Assembly (NCBI GenBank): GCA_031276055.1
Contig: JAISNW010000161.1
Coordinates: 1-13,377 of the forward strand
DNA from: Deferribacteraceae bacterium
GTDB lineage: Bacteria > Chrysiogenota > Deferribacteres > Deferribacterales > JAISNW01
Length of the DNA: 13,377 bases
Reading direction: 5' to 3'
Each line of letters opens with the position of its first letter. The stretch's first letter is position 1. The notes beneath the pieces are model-generated. The model saw only the letters and a list, made by a program, of their open reading frames with translations. It did no database searches and was not told where the DNA came from. The position numbers and the translations under genes are program-made. Below are positions 7,504 to 13,377 of this stretch, one piece after another.

Positions 7504-7514
7504 AAACTATACCC

Positions 7515-7542
7515 CTTATACACGGTTTTATTAAAAAAGCAA
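7515..7542 (-). promoter_or_regulatory. Possible promoter for the nfu-TM2 gene pair
   Basis: On the minus strand TTGCTT (7542-7537) is followed after 16 bases by TATAAG (7520-7515). The -10 matches 5 of 6 positions but the -35 only 3 of 6. It falls in the 72-base gap between xerD and nfu, where a secondary promoter would be reasonable. Weak evidence. Confidence 0.3.
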
Positions 7543-7561
7543 CTCTTTAGTGCATAATCTA

Positions 7562-8467
7562 CTATGAATCTTCCCTATGCTGCGCTTTAAGTCTAGGGTG
7601 GAACCTCTTTATAACGGAGCGTAGGCGATCATCTGAAACGTGGGTGTAAATCTCTGTGGTGGAGATATTTTCATGCCCTAAAAAGAGTTGTATAGTCCTT
7701 AAATCTGCACCGCCGCTTAATAGGTGCGTTGCAAAGGAGTGCCGCAAGGTGTGGGGGGATATCCCCGCAGGCAAGTTCAGCTGCCTGCACAGCTTTTTTA
7801 TCATTAACCAAACATACTGTCTCGTCAACTTTCCGCCGTTTCGATTTAGGTATAAAAATCCGTTGTCCCTCACCTTAACGAAATAGCTGCGCCTAATAGG
7901 CAGCCAATCTTTTATCATCTTGACCAATCTGTCATGGATTGGAGCAAATCGTTCTTTAGAACCCTTCCCCATTACCTTTATTATATTTCTCTCTAAATCC
8001 AAATCCCCTATACTAATATTAATAAGCTCGCTTATCCTTAGACCTGAGGCATAGAGGTTTTCGAGTATTAGGGCGTCTCTAAAGCCGTAAGGGGAACTTC
8101 TGTCGCTGGCAGAAAGGAGGCGGTCAATATCATCATAATCCAAAAAGTGAGGAAGTTTACTCCACTTTTTAGGCTTTATTACTAAATCTACTATATTTTT
8201 TGATGCAATCTTTTCTTCAATTAAAAAATCAAAAAAGGCGCTAAGCCCCGATAAACGTCTCAAAGTTGTTTCTATAGAATACTCCCTTCTGCGCATATCC
8301 GCCATATACAATATAATATCCGCCAAATCTGCCTCAGGGATCGGCTTTTTTAGAAAGGCTGCTGTATCTCTTATATCTGTGAGATACGCCTCTATAGTGT
8401 TTTCTGAAAGCCCGCGCTCAGTAAGGAGGAAAAAGTTGAAAGGCTTTATTAACTGCTCATTGGTCAT
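7562..8467 (-). CDS. xerD: XerD-like tyrosine site-specific recombinase
   Basis: A 301-residue tyrosine recombinase, close to the 298 residues of E. coli XerD. The N-terminal SAM-like core-binding domain has the GLSENTIEAYLTDI pattern. The catalytic domain has the complete set: Arg144 in ASGLR, Lys168 in GKGSK, His239 and Arg242 in HTLRH, His265 in LGH and the nucleophile Tyr274 in TTEIYTHVS. The spacing between them is identical to E. coli XerD, and the FHPR tail also resembles XerD. With XerC, or alone, it would resolve chromosome dimers at dif with FtsK. No phage or integron genes and no dif-like site are seen, so a housekeeping role is the best reading, but XerC or a single-Xer system cannot be excluded. 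An ATG five codons upstream (8480-8482) overlaps the GGAGG that best serves the ATG at 8465-8467, so the shorter start is chosen. Confidence 0.88.
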   Translation of the reverse strand: MTNEQLIKPFNFFLLTERGLSENTIEAYLTDIRDTAAFLKKPIPEADLADIILYMADMRRREYSIETTLRRLSGLSAFFDFLIEEKIASKNIVDLVIKPKKWSKLPHFLDYDDIDRLLSASDRSSPYGFRDALILENLYASGLRISELINISIGDLDLERNIIKVMGKGSKERFAPIHDRLVKMIKDWLPIRRSYFVKVRDNGFLYLNRNGGKLTRQYVWLMIKKLCRQLNLPAGISPHTLRHSFATHLLSGGADLRTIQLFLGHENISTTEIYTHVSDDRLRSVIKRFHPRLKAQHREDS

Positions 8468-8475
8468 AGCTTTAA

Positions 8476-8480
8476 CCTCC
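8476..8480 (-). promoter_or_regulatory. Ribosome binding site that decides the xerD start
   Basis: GGAGG on the minus strand lies 8 bases before ATG 8467-8465. The alternative ATG at 8482-8480 overlaps this site and has no comparable sequence of its own upstream, so the downstream ATG is preferred. Confidence 0.75.
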
Positions 8481-8540
8481 ATAAACCAGTATTGCAGCTC
8501 ATCTTTGCGCCTTTAGAAGCCTTGCTTTTGCAATAGCAAT

Positions 8541-8569
8541 ATTATATCAATCTTTCTGCAAGCAGTGAA
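8541..8569 (-). promoter_or_regulatory. Possible xerD promoter inside the end of glpC
   Basis: A perfect TATAAT (minus strand, 8546-8541) overlaps the glpC stop codon. It is preceded after 17 bases by TTCACT (8569-8564), which matches 4 of 6 positions of TTGACA. The start would be near 8535, leaving a leader of about 67 bases. It would let xerD, nfu and TM2 be expressed independently of the glp genes. A pattern match only. Confidence 0.4.
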
Positions 8570-9711
8570 AGCGGGTGGACAGTTTTTATCCTAGTATTTG
8601 CTGTTATCTGGACTTTGCAGGTTCCGCACTCGGTGAGGGCGAGCTCTGTATCTGCCGCTTTCAAGCTGTCAAAGAGGTTCTTTCCAACAGAGAGGGAGAT
8701 GCGGTATTTCTCTTTCTTAAAACCGTAGCTGCCTGAAATGCCGCAGCAGCCTGCATCGAGATCGCAAACTGCCGTTGAAGGAAGCAGCTTCATCAGTTCC
8801 AGTGCGGGTTTGCCTATCCCTAAAGCCCTCTGGTGGCATGGGCTGTGGTAGGAGAGTTTCCTGCTCTCTTCCTCAAATTCAAGGTTTTTGAGGTTTTGGT
8901 GTTCTAGGATGAACTCGGAAGGATCAACAATCTTTATATCTTTAGCAGCAATTTCAGGGAAGAGTTCTGCGTAATCATGCTTTATCATAAGTGCGCAGCT
9001 GGGGCAGACGGTTATAATAGGCGCGCCTCTGTATTTTGAGAGAATCTTTAGGTTCTTTTCAGCATTCTTCTTGCACTCTTTATAAAAACCGCTGGATATA
9101 AGGGGAACTCCGCAGCATACTAACCCTTCAGGCGCTACGACTTCAACATTTAAGCGGTTTAAGAGCTTTACAAGAGCTAGACCTGCCTCTGGATCATACA
9201 TATTCACATAACAGCCGGGAAAAAAGATTACCTTTTCATCGGTTTGAGGCTGCTTTACCGCATTAAGCCGTTTTAGAAAAGGTTTATCGCAGAATGCAGG
9301 CAGCGCCGCCCGCCTTGCAACCCCAATCCTATCAAGAAAGATGCGGGTCAGCGGGTTAAGCATCCCGAAATTAACTAGAAAAGAGGGGAAATACCTTAAA
9401 AAAGAGTAAAACAGATCACCGTGGGCTACAATGTAATCTCTAGCAAATAAGCGCAAGCCTTGTGATGTTTCCGCTTTAGCAAGCATATTGAAAACAGAGA
9501 TAGGCACACCGTTAGGACATGCTATATCGCAATTTTTACAGTTAGAGCAGTAAGAGAGGGCATCCTCTTCCCCTTTGTGCAGGTAGCGGAAACGTTCAAA
9601 GGCGGGGCCGGTCATCTTCGGACCCCTAAAATTTCGAGTAGCTTTTGATATAGGGCAATATGCAGTGCATGTGGTGCAGGCGGTGCAGTTATCGGGGGTT
9701 TGTTTTGACAT
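8542..9711 (-). CDS. glpC: Anaerobic glycerol-3-phosphate dehydrogenase subunit C (Fe-S / CCG protein)
   Basis: A 389-residue protein (E. coli GlpC is 396). Two ferredoxin-type [4Fe-4S] motifs come first: Cys9-x2-Cys12-x2-Cys15-x3-Cys19 and Cys55-x2-Cys58-x2-Cys61-x3-Cys65. Two CCG modules follow: Cys167, Cys199-Cys200, Cys236/239, then Cys292, Cys322-Cys323, Cys362/365. This is the architecture of GlpC and heterodisulfide-reductase-like subunits. In the family GlpC attaches the GlpAB dimer to the cytoplasmic membrane and relays electrons to menaquinone. A moderately hydrophobic stretch near 100-125 could contact the membrane. The ATG lies 3 bases after the glpB stop, and the GAGGT in the last glpB codons serves as ribosome binding site. 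The order glpA-glpB-glpC makes GlpC more likely than an HdrB/D or lactate-utilisation homologue. Confidence 0.93.
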   Translation of the reverse strand: MSKQTPDNCTACTTCTAYCPISKATRNFRGPKMTGPAFERFRYLHKGEEDALSYCSNCKNCDIACPNGVPISVFNMLAKAETSQGLRLFARDYIVAHGDLFYSFLRYFPSFLVNFGMLNPLTRIFLDRIGVARRAALPAFCDKPFLKRLNAVKQPQTDEKVIFFPGCYVNMYDPEAGLALVKLLNRLNVEVVAPEGLVCCGVPLISSGFYKECKKNAEKNLKILSKYRGAPIITVCPSCALMIKHDYAELFPEIAAKDIKIVDPSEFILEHQNLKNLEFEEESRKLSYHSPCHQRALGIGKPALELMKLLPSTAVCDLDAGCCGISGSYGFKKEKYRISLSVGKNLFDSLKAADTELALTECGTCKVQITANTRIKTVHPLSLLAERLI

Positions 9712-9714
9712 AAT

Positions 9715-10959
9715 CTAACCTCTAGCGGCGTTGTATGCGCTGACTAAAGCTACGCCGTTGCCGGATTTCTCGGCGGCAAAGTCATAGCCTCCGAGTATGC
9801 GCCCCGCAAAGCGGACATTTTCCAGTATCGGCTCACCTGAACTATCGATAGCTCTTAAAGAGCTATCGACCTTTACGCCGAAAGCGCCAAAGGGGTGGCG
9901 CACCCCAAAGAGTTTTTTCTCTGACCACTCTTCCTGAACTTTCGGCACATCAAAATCTATATTGAATACCGCCTCATAAGCCCTTCCGGGCAGAGCAACC
10001 GCCCCGCCGCCGAAAAAACCTCCTGTAGCGATAATATACTCTTTTGCAGAATAGCGGCGCAACCTGTCGTTATCAGAGGTAAAAAGGGCGAGGCACTTTT
10101 TAGCTTTTACCTCGCTTGAAACTATCTTCGCTGCTTCTATAATAGCAACGCCCTTTGCTTTCAACAAGTCTATCAAGAGCTTTCTAAGCCTAATTCCTAA
10201 GACGGAAGGGGGGAGTGTAGCGCTTTCAATTATCGCGGCGCCGTGGCTTTGGGCTAGCTCCAACCTAACAGAGTCTTCGGGCTCGATGCCTAAGATAGGG
10301 GGAGCGATAACCACGGTTGATTTAGGGACGTTCTTTTTGAATGTCTGCTTAAACCACTCTCTCCCTTCATCTCTGGTGACAAAAGCAGCTATTTCAAACG
10401 AGGTTAAATCCCAATCTTTATGAAAAGGGGAGGGGAGGTTAATAACCTTAAAATTTTTGTTCTTAAAGAGCGGTTGACGGGCAAAGCCGTTTAAGAGCAG
10501 GTCGGGGAAAAAATCTTTAAGCCCGTTTACCCCTAAAATTATAATATCTTGACTCTCTTTCAGAACAACAGAGTGCTGCTTTTCATAAAACATATAGGTA
10601 GGTTTTAATTTGCCTATAGGGGTAACCATAAATGAATTTTTAACCCCATCAGATATATACGGGTAGCCGTAATCTTTTGTAATTCTCTCAAAGAAGGAGA
10701 GGGCGCCTCTAACCTTACGCACCCCTAAGAGTGAATATGGGTGCTCTTTAGGCATCTTTTCGATATGCTCAAATGGGCGGATGACTAAACGGTTAGCCTC
10801 ATCAGCCCCTAGCAGATCAACTACTCCGCCTCCTACTGCAAGGCTTCCTGCCCCAAAAGTTATAAGAACAGTCTTTTTATTATTTTCGGCGGCGGCAAGG
10901 GCTGCTATAAGCCCCGCAAACCCTCCGCCAACCACCAATAGATCAGCTTCGCTCTTCAT
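9715..10959 (-). CDS. glpB: Anaerobic glycerol-3-phosphate dehydrogenase subunit B
   Basis: A 414-residue flavoprotein-type subunit (E. coli GlpB is 419). The N-terminal dinucleotide-binding fold shows VVGGGFAG (9-16), followed by the GlpB-type segment GAGSLAVGGGVVDLLG (36-51). A second glycine-rich motif ATGGFFGGG (311-319) and a C-terminal GGYDFAAEKSGNGVALVSAYNAA (about 390-412, the terminal flavin-fold helix) complete the protein. GlpB joins GlpA in the catalytic dimer that oxidises glycerol-3-phosphate to dihydroxyacetone phosphate under anaerobic conditions. Its first 17 bases overlap the 3' end of glpA in another frame, and a GGGGGAA lies just before the ATG, so translation is probably coupled. 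No key residue is obviously missing, but sequence conservation in this subunit is low in general. Confidence 0.93.
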   Translation of the reverse strand: MKSEADLLVVGGGFAGLIAALAAAENNKKTVLITFGAGSLAVGGGVVDLLGADEANRLVIRPFEHIEKMPKEHPYSLLGVRKVRGALSFFERITKDYGYPYISDGVKNSFMVTPIGKLKPTYMFYEKQHSVVLKESQDIIILGVNGLKDFFPDLLLNGFARQPLFKNKNFKVINLPSPFHKDWDLTSFEIAAFVTRDEGREWFKQTFKKNVPKSTVVIAPPILGIEPEDSVRLELAQSHGAAIIESATLPPSVLGIRLRKLLIDLLKAKGVAIIEAAKIVSSEVKAKKCLALFTSDNDRLRRYSAKEYIIATGGFFGGGAVALPGRAYEAVFNIDFDVPKVQEEWSEKKLFGVRHPFGAFGVKVDSSLRAIDSSGEPILENVRFAGRILGGYDFAAEKSGNGVALVSAYNAARG

Positions 10960-12580
10960 ACGGTTCCCCCGCAGAGTTTAAGAGGGTTTGGTATATCCCC
11001 CTAGAAAGCTCCGCCTCTTTAAGCTGCACACCCCAAAGAACAGGACGTATCCCATTCCAACGTTCTTCTATAAATTTGTTTAGAATCGCCGAAAGCTCTG
11101 TATCAGGCGCTCCCTTTGTTTCTGCTATCGCTCCAACCCCTCTATAGGCGCAGAAATTGCCTTGGCATGTGCCCATCCCTATACGCGTTCTACGGCGCAC
11201 ATCCGAGAGAGTTCCTAATGTGAGTTCAAGGTGTTCTATCGGGTAGTTTCCGCTGCGGGAGAGCACCTCCTCAAACTCCGCTCTAGTTACCAGTTCACAT
11301 TCACATAGCAGAGCGCACTTCTTATGGTCGGCTAATATACGTTCTAATACGTTATGAAAGTTATCTCCTTGTCGGGAGATGCTAAGATCAACCCCTAACT
11401 TTGGAAAAAACGCCAAAGCCTTCTTGTATATCTTTTTATCGATCTTCTTTACAAGCGGTTCTATATGTGTGCGGCACTTTTCAGTTATCCCCATCTTTTT
11501 GCATACAAGATCAGTCGTTTTCTCCGCCATTAACCTATAGGTGGTGAGCTTGCCGCCCGCAATAGATATAAACCCTTTTAGCCCGTCTTTTTCATGATCC
11601 GCCACAACAAAGTTGCGGGTGGCGCTCCTGCCGCCGCCACTTGAAAAGAGCGGTCTTGTGCCCGCAAACCCCCTCAATATTCTATAGCTTTTTAGCTCGG
11701 GAATGAGCTTTTCGCCTATATCCAGCATATATAGGGCTTCCTTAGAGGAAACGGTAGTATCCGCAGGATCATCAACTTTAACGGATGTAGTGCCTAAAAT
11801 TGTAATCGCACCGTGCGGCACAAATATATCCGCATCCCCTGATGGATGCAGACGGTTTATAACCCTCTCTGTAAAGCGGTGGTTGAAAGCGATAAGCAAG
11901 CCTCTATCAGGCGCAACGCCGACAGGGATATCCGCTAAACGAGCGACAGAGGCGACCCAAGAGCCCGCAGCGTTTACAAGGTAATCGCAGCCTATCTGTT
12001 CAACTTCCCCTGTCAATATATTTGTAATTTCAACGCCTTTTACCGCTCCATTTTCCGAGTGGATGGCTGTAACGGCGGCGTATGTGCGGAACGCCCCCCC
12101 ATAGCTCTGGGCGGAGTAGGCGTTCTGCCATATCAGGCGGAAACCGTCTACAGCGCTGTCAGGCACGCGATAGACGGCGCGAATGCTATCCGCTAAGTTA
12201 GGCTCTAAAGTTAGAGCGGTTTTTATATCTACCTGCTCTGTGGGAATCCGTGCTTTAGAGCAGCCTGCAACCCAACGGTCAACATAGGCGGGATCATCTT
12301 CATCTATAGAGATAAAAAAACCTTCAGTGCGTTCAATGGCGTGAGGGGCAATCTCTTTGAGGATGAGGTTTTCCTTATAGCACTCCTCAGCCGCCTCTAT
12401 ATCTGAAACAGCATAGCGCGCCCCGCTGTGTAAAAGCCCATGAAAGTGGGAGCTTGTGCCTGTGCATAAGTCTTTCTGCTCAACAAGGAGGGCTTTTACG
12501 CCGCGCATAGAGAGGTCTCTTAAAATGCCGATCCCTGTGATGCCTCCGCCAATGACAATAACAGGGTAGTGGGCGCTCAT
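10943..12580 (-). CDS. glpA: Anaerobic glycerol-3-phosphate dehydrogenase subunit A (FAD, 2Fe-2S)
   Basis: A 545-residue FAD-dependent oxidoreductase (E. coli GlpA is 542). The FAD-binding fold starts at VIGGGITGIG (9-18), with the LLVEQKD strand end at 31-37 and TGTSSHFHGLLHSG (40-53), typical of glycerol-3-phosphate dehydrogenases. The FAD/substrate region includes AGTRPL (306-311) and AGGKLTTYR (341-349). A C-terminal BFD-like domain holds a C-x-C (Cys426, Cys428) and C-x4-C (Cys472, Cys477) set for a [2Fe-2S] cluster, which separates GlpA from aerobic GlpD. It converts sn-glycerol-3-phosphate to dihydroxyacetone phosphate and sends electrons through GlpC to quinone. The ATG overlaps the stop of the upstream membrane-protein gene (ATGA, minus strand 12580-12577) and glpB begins 17 bases before its end. 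Confidence 0.96.
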   Translation of the reverse strand: MSAHYPVIVIGGGITGIGILRDLSMRGVKALLVEQKDLCTGTSSHFHGLLHSGARYAVSDIEAAEECYKENLILKEIAPHAIERTEGFFISIDEDDPAYVDRWVAGCSKARIPTEQVDIKTALTLEPNLADSIRAVYRVPDSAVDGFRLIWQNAYSAQSYGGAFRTYAAVTAIHSENGAVKGVEITNILTGEVEQIGCDYLVNAAGSWVASVARLADIPVGVAPDRGLLIAFNHRFTERVINRLHPSGDADIFVPHGAITILGTTSVKVDDPADTTVSSKEALYMLDIGEKLIPELKSYRILRGFAGTRPLFSSGGGRSATRNFVVADHEKDGLKGFISIAGGKLTTYRLMAEKTTDLVCKKMGITEKCRTHIEPLVKKIDKKIYKKALAFFPKLGVDLSISRQGDNFHNVLERILADHKKCALLCECELVTRAEFEEVLSRSGNYPIEHLELTLGTLSDVRRRTRIGMGTCQGNFCAYRGVGAIAETKGAPDTELSAILNKFIEERWNGIRPVLWGVQLKEAELSRGIYQTLLNSAGEPYEERS

Positions 12581-12945
12581 CTTAGCCTAACCCTAGCTGC
12601 AAGCCCTCCGCCCGCAAGCAGCCCCACGCCTGCAACTATTAAAAGGATAGTTCCTAACGCTCCATCGCCTCTGATAAAAAAGGAGTATAGCGGAACAGCA
12701 GCGGCAAAAACCCCGCACAATAACGTTATTAGAGCATTCTGCTTTGACAGTTTGCCCGATATGGCAAATATAAGCGGAATGACGAATAAGATTATAAGGT
12801 AGGCATAACTATTTAGAAGAGCGTTTTTTAAGAAGTAGTCCCCTGTTAAACCGAAACGTCCTGCAAATGTGCCGCTGTAACGGGATATAACCCCAAGAAC
12901 CGCAACAGCTGTTGAGAGTATGATGATAATAATGGATATTTTCAT
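12577..12945 (-). CDS. Small four-helix membrane protein leading the glp operon, function unknown
   Basis: I do not recognise a family for this 122-residue protein. It is mostly hydrophobic, with likely membrane segments at about 3-20, 43-63, 70-89 and 96-115. A short polar loop (residues 21-42, with two glycine-aromatic patches) lies between the first two, and the tail is short and basic (ARVRLR). The third and fourth segments are separated by IRGDG (91-95). No cysteine pair, histidine cluster or glycerol-facilitator NPA motif is present, so it is not GlpF. The ATG is preceded by AGGGGGAAG; a short leader and a good promoter lie directly upstream. Its stop overlaps the glpA start as ATGA, so the two are translationally coupled. 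Position suggests a membrane partner for GlpABC or a glycerol/lipid-related function; this is inference. The coding call rests on the coupled start, ribosome binding site and coherent membrane topology. Confidence 0.8.
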   Translation of the reverse strand: MKISIIIIILSTAVAVLGVISRYSGTFAGRFGLTGDYFLKNALLNSYAYLIILFVIPLIFAISGKLSKQNALITLLCGVFAAAVPLYSFFIRGDGALGTILLIVAGVGLLAGGGLAARVRLR

Positions 12946-12962
12946 AACTTCCCCCTAAATAT

Positions 12963-12991
12963 AATATAAACCTTTCTTACACCCCTTTCAA
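12963..12991 (-). promoter_or_regulatory. Sigma70-type promoter of the glp operon
   Basis: On the minus strand TTGAAA (12991-12986, 5 of 6 to consensus) is followed after exactly 17 bases by TATATT (12968-12963, 5 of 6). Transcription would start near 12956, only about 11 bases before the ATG of the membrane-protein gene, so the transcript would begin almost at the AGGGGGA ribosome binding site. It would serve the membrane-protein gene and glpABC. Confidence 0.6.
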
Positions 12992-13027
12992 GCTGTATAT
13001 TGTAAATTTGTGATGCAAGGCGTCTAT

Positions 13028-13057
13028 TTGAATTATTGGCAAGTTTTAAAATATGAT
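13028..13057 (+). promoter_or_regulatory. Possible upstream tandem rRNA promoter (P1)
   Basis: TTGAAT at 13028-13033 (4 of 6) and TATGAT at 13052-13057 (5 of 6) are separated by 18 bases. Tandem promoters are common before rRNA operons, and this one points towards the 16S gene about 95 bases upstream of the stronger match. Weak evidence. Confidence 0.3.
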
Positions 13058-13090
13058 CTGATCTCCTTCCCTCGCATCTAATATTACAAT

Positions 13091-13122
13091 CTAAAAACAA
13101 AAAAAATTTATTAAATTTGTTA
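13091..13122 (+). promoter_or_regulatory. A/T-rich UP-like element upstream of the rRNA promoter
   Basis: Only 3 of these 32 bases are G or C, with an A-run followed by a T-rich part. It lies directly upstream of the -35 element at 13123, where the RNA polymerase alpha subunit binds at strong rRNA promoters. Confidence 0.5.
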
Positions 13123-13151
13123 TTGACTTGTGCTCTATATTCTTGTAGTAT
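13123..13151 (+). promoter_or_regulatory. Main rRNA operon promoter
   Basis: TTGACT at 13123-13128 (5 of 6) is followed after 17 bases by TAGTAT at 13146-13151 (4 of 6). It lies just downstream of an A/T-rich block and about 133 bases upstream of the mature 16S start. The transcription start would be near 13158. The position and the near-consensus -35 make it the best rRNA promoter candidate. Confidence 0.65.
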
Positions 13152-13157
13152 CTGTAT

Positions 13158-13283
13158 CCCTTTAGTAGTGGACTATTAGCTTTTTAGATCAGCTAGCTGT
13201 GGGGGAGTTATTTGACGTGCGAATAAGTAAGGGAAAGAGAGAGGAAGGTAGACAGCTTAAGGTAGAGCGGGAGAAGATAGAAT
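13158..13283 (+). other. rRNA operon leader, purine-rich
   Basis: This is the region between the predicted transcription start and the mature 16S 5' end. It contains the palindrome CAGCTAGCTG (13190-13199), and a 5-base stem TAGCT/AGCTA (13177-13181 with 13191-13195). From 13221 to 13290, 57 of 70 bases are purines. No clear boxA antitermination sequence is seen. In other bacteria such leaders pair with the spacer after the 16S to form the processing stem; the partner lies outside the window. Confidence 0.5.
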
Positions 13284-13377
13284 AGTATGGAGAGTTTGAT
13301 CCTGGCTCAGAACGAACGCTGGCGGCGTGCTTAACACATGCAAGTCAGGGAGAAAGGGGCGTTTCGGCGCTTTGAGT
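13284..13377 (+). rRNA. rrs: 16S ribosomal RNA, 5' fragment
   Basis: The universal 5' block AGAGTTTGATCCTGGCTCAG starts at 13291 and is followed by AACGAACGCTGGCGGCGTGC and the ACACATGCAAGTC block. The V1 region comes next, and the gene runs off the window. Aligning AGAGTTTGAT to position 8 of E. coli 16S puts the mature 5' end near 13284, give or take a few bases. The V1 segment (after GTC) is short, beginning AGGGAGAAAG. This resembles, from memory, Deferribacterota-type sequences, but the fragment is too short for a safe placement. Confidence 0.97.

Larger units (their letters stand above)
12946..13283. other. Divergent control region between the glp operon and the rRNA operon
   Basis: This 338-base stretch has no convincing coding sequence. 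From left to right it holds the glp leader and promoter (minus strand), a possible upstream rRNA promoter, an A/T-rich block, the main rRNA promoter and a purine-rich rRNA leader. The part between the two promoter sets (about 12992-13027) contains a single TGTGA half-site at 13009-13013 but no full regulator palindrome I can name. Confidence 0.7.

Noticed and set aside
7562..8467. Tyrosine recombinase as an integrase of a mobile element
   Set aside because: Length, spacing of all catalytic residues and the tail match XerD, and no attachment-site repeats, excisionase, phage genes or change in composition surround it.
8523..8540. Inverted repeat TTGCT/AGCAA as a glpC terminator
   Set aside because: The stem is only 5 bases, A/T-rich and not followed by a T-run on the minus strand.
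13009..13013. TGTGA as a CRP site upstream of the glp promoter
   Set aside because: Only one half-site is present; the expected TCACA at the right spacing is missing.
1..13377. CRISPR arrays, insertion sequences, tRNA genes or toxin-antitoxin/defence genes
   Set aside because: I saw no regularly spaced repeats, transposase motifs, tRNA-like TTCGA arm with acceptor pairing, or defence-type domains in any frame.

Overview
This window is chromosomal and mostly housekeeping DNA from a bacterium with moderate G+C (by eye in the mid-40s percent). It has densely packed operons, frequent 4-base ATGA stop/start overlaps and strong GGAGG-type ribosome binding sites. It ends inside the 5' end of a 16S rRNA gene. 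From memory, the start of that rRNA and the presence of an anaerobic-type glycerol-3-phosphate dehydrogenase suggest an anaerobic or facultative lineage, perhaps Deferribacterota-like. This is a weak guess: only about 94 bases of 16S are present and no alignment could be run.

Layout. (1) Positions 1-5326, plus strand: the 3' end of queC, then pfkA, a GatB/YqeY-family gene, cvpA, mutS2 and a diacylglycerol-kinase-like gene. Gaps run from 36 bases to 4-base overlaps, so this looks like one transcription unit. (2) Positions 5411-6913, plus strand: a CPA1/NhaP2-type cation/proton antiporter with a C-terminal RCK_C domain and its own plausible promoter. (3) Positions 6910-12945, minus strand: read in the direction of transcription, an unrecognised small membrane protein, glpA, glpB, glpC, then a XerD-like tyrosine recombinase, a NifU C-terminal-domain protein and a zinc-ribbon/TM2 membrane protein. 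The antiporter and TM2 genes converge and overlap at their stop codons. (4) Positions 12946-13283: a divergent control region with a good sigma70-type promoter for the glp operon on the minus strand and a strong rRNA promoter with an A/T-rich upstream element on the plus strand, followed by a purine-rich rRNA leader. (5) From about 13284: the 16S rRNA gene, running off the window.

How the genes fit together. GlpABC oxidises sn-glycerol-3-phosphate to dihydroxyacetone phosphate and passes electrons to the quinone pool. PfkA works in the same central carbon pathway, but in a separate operon. No glycerol kinase or facilitator gene is visible. QueC (queuosine), the YqeY-like protein (proposed tRNA-related role), MutS2 (DNA or ribosome quality control), the Nfu-type protein (Fe-S delivery, which GlpA and GlpC would need) and XerD (chromosome dimer resolution) are general maintenance functions. 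I see no CRISPR array, transposon, phage gene or defence island.

The points most worth a second look are the uncharacterised 122-residue membrane protein that leads the glp operon and is translationally coupled to glpA, and the MutS2 Smr domain, which keeps its HGRG loop but lacks the usual acidic residue of the LDLR-type motif. The overlapping convergent stops and the divergent glp/rRNA control region are also of interest. No clearly new multi-gene system was found.
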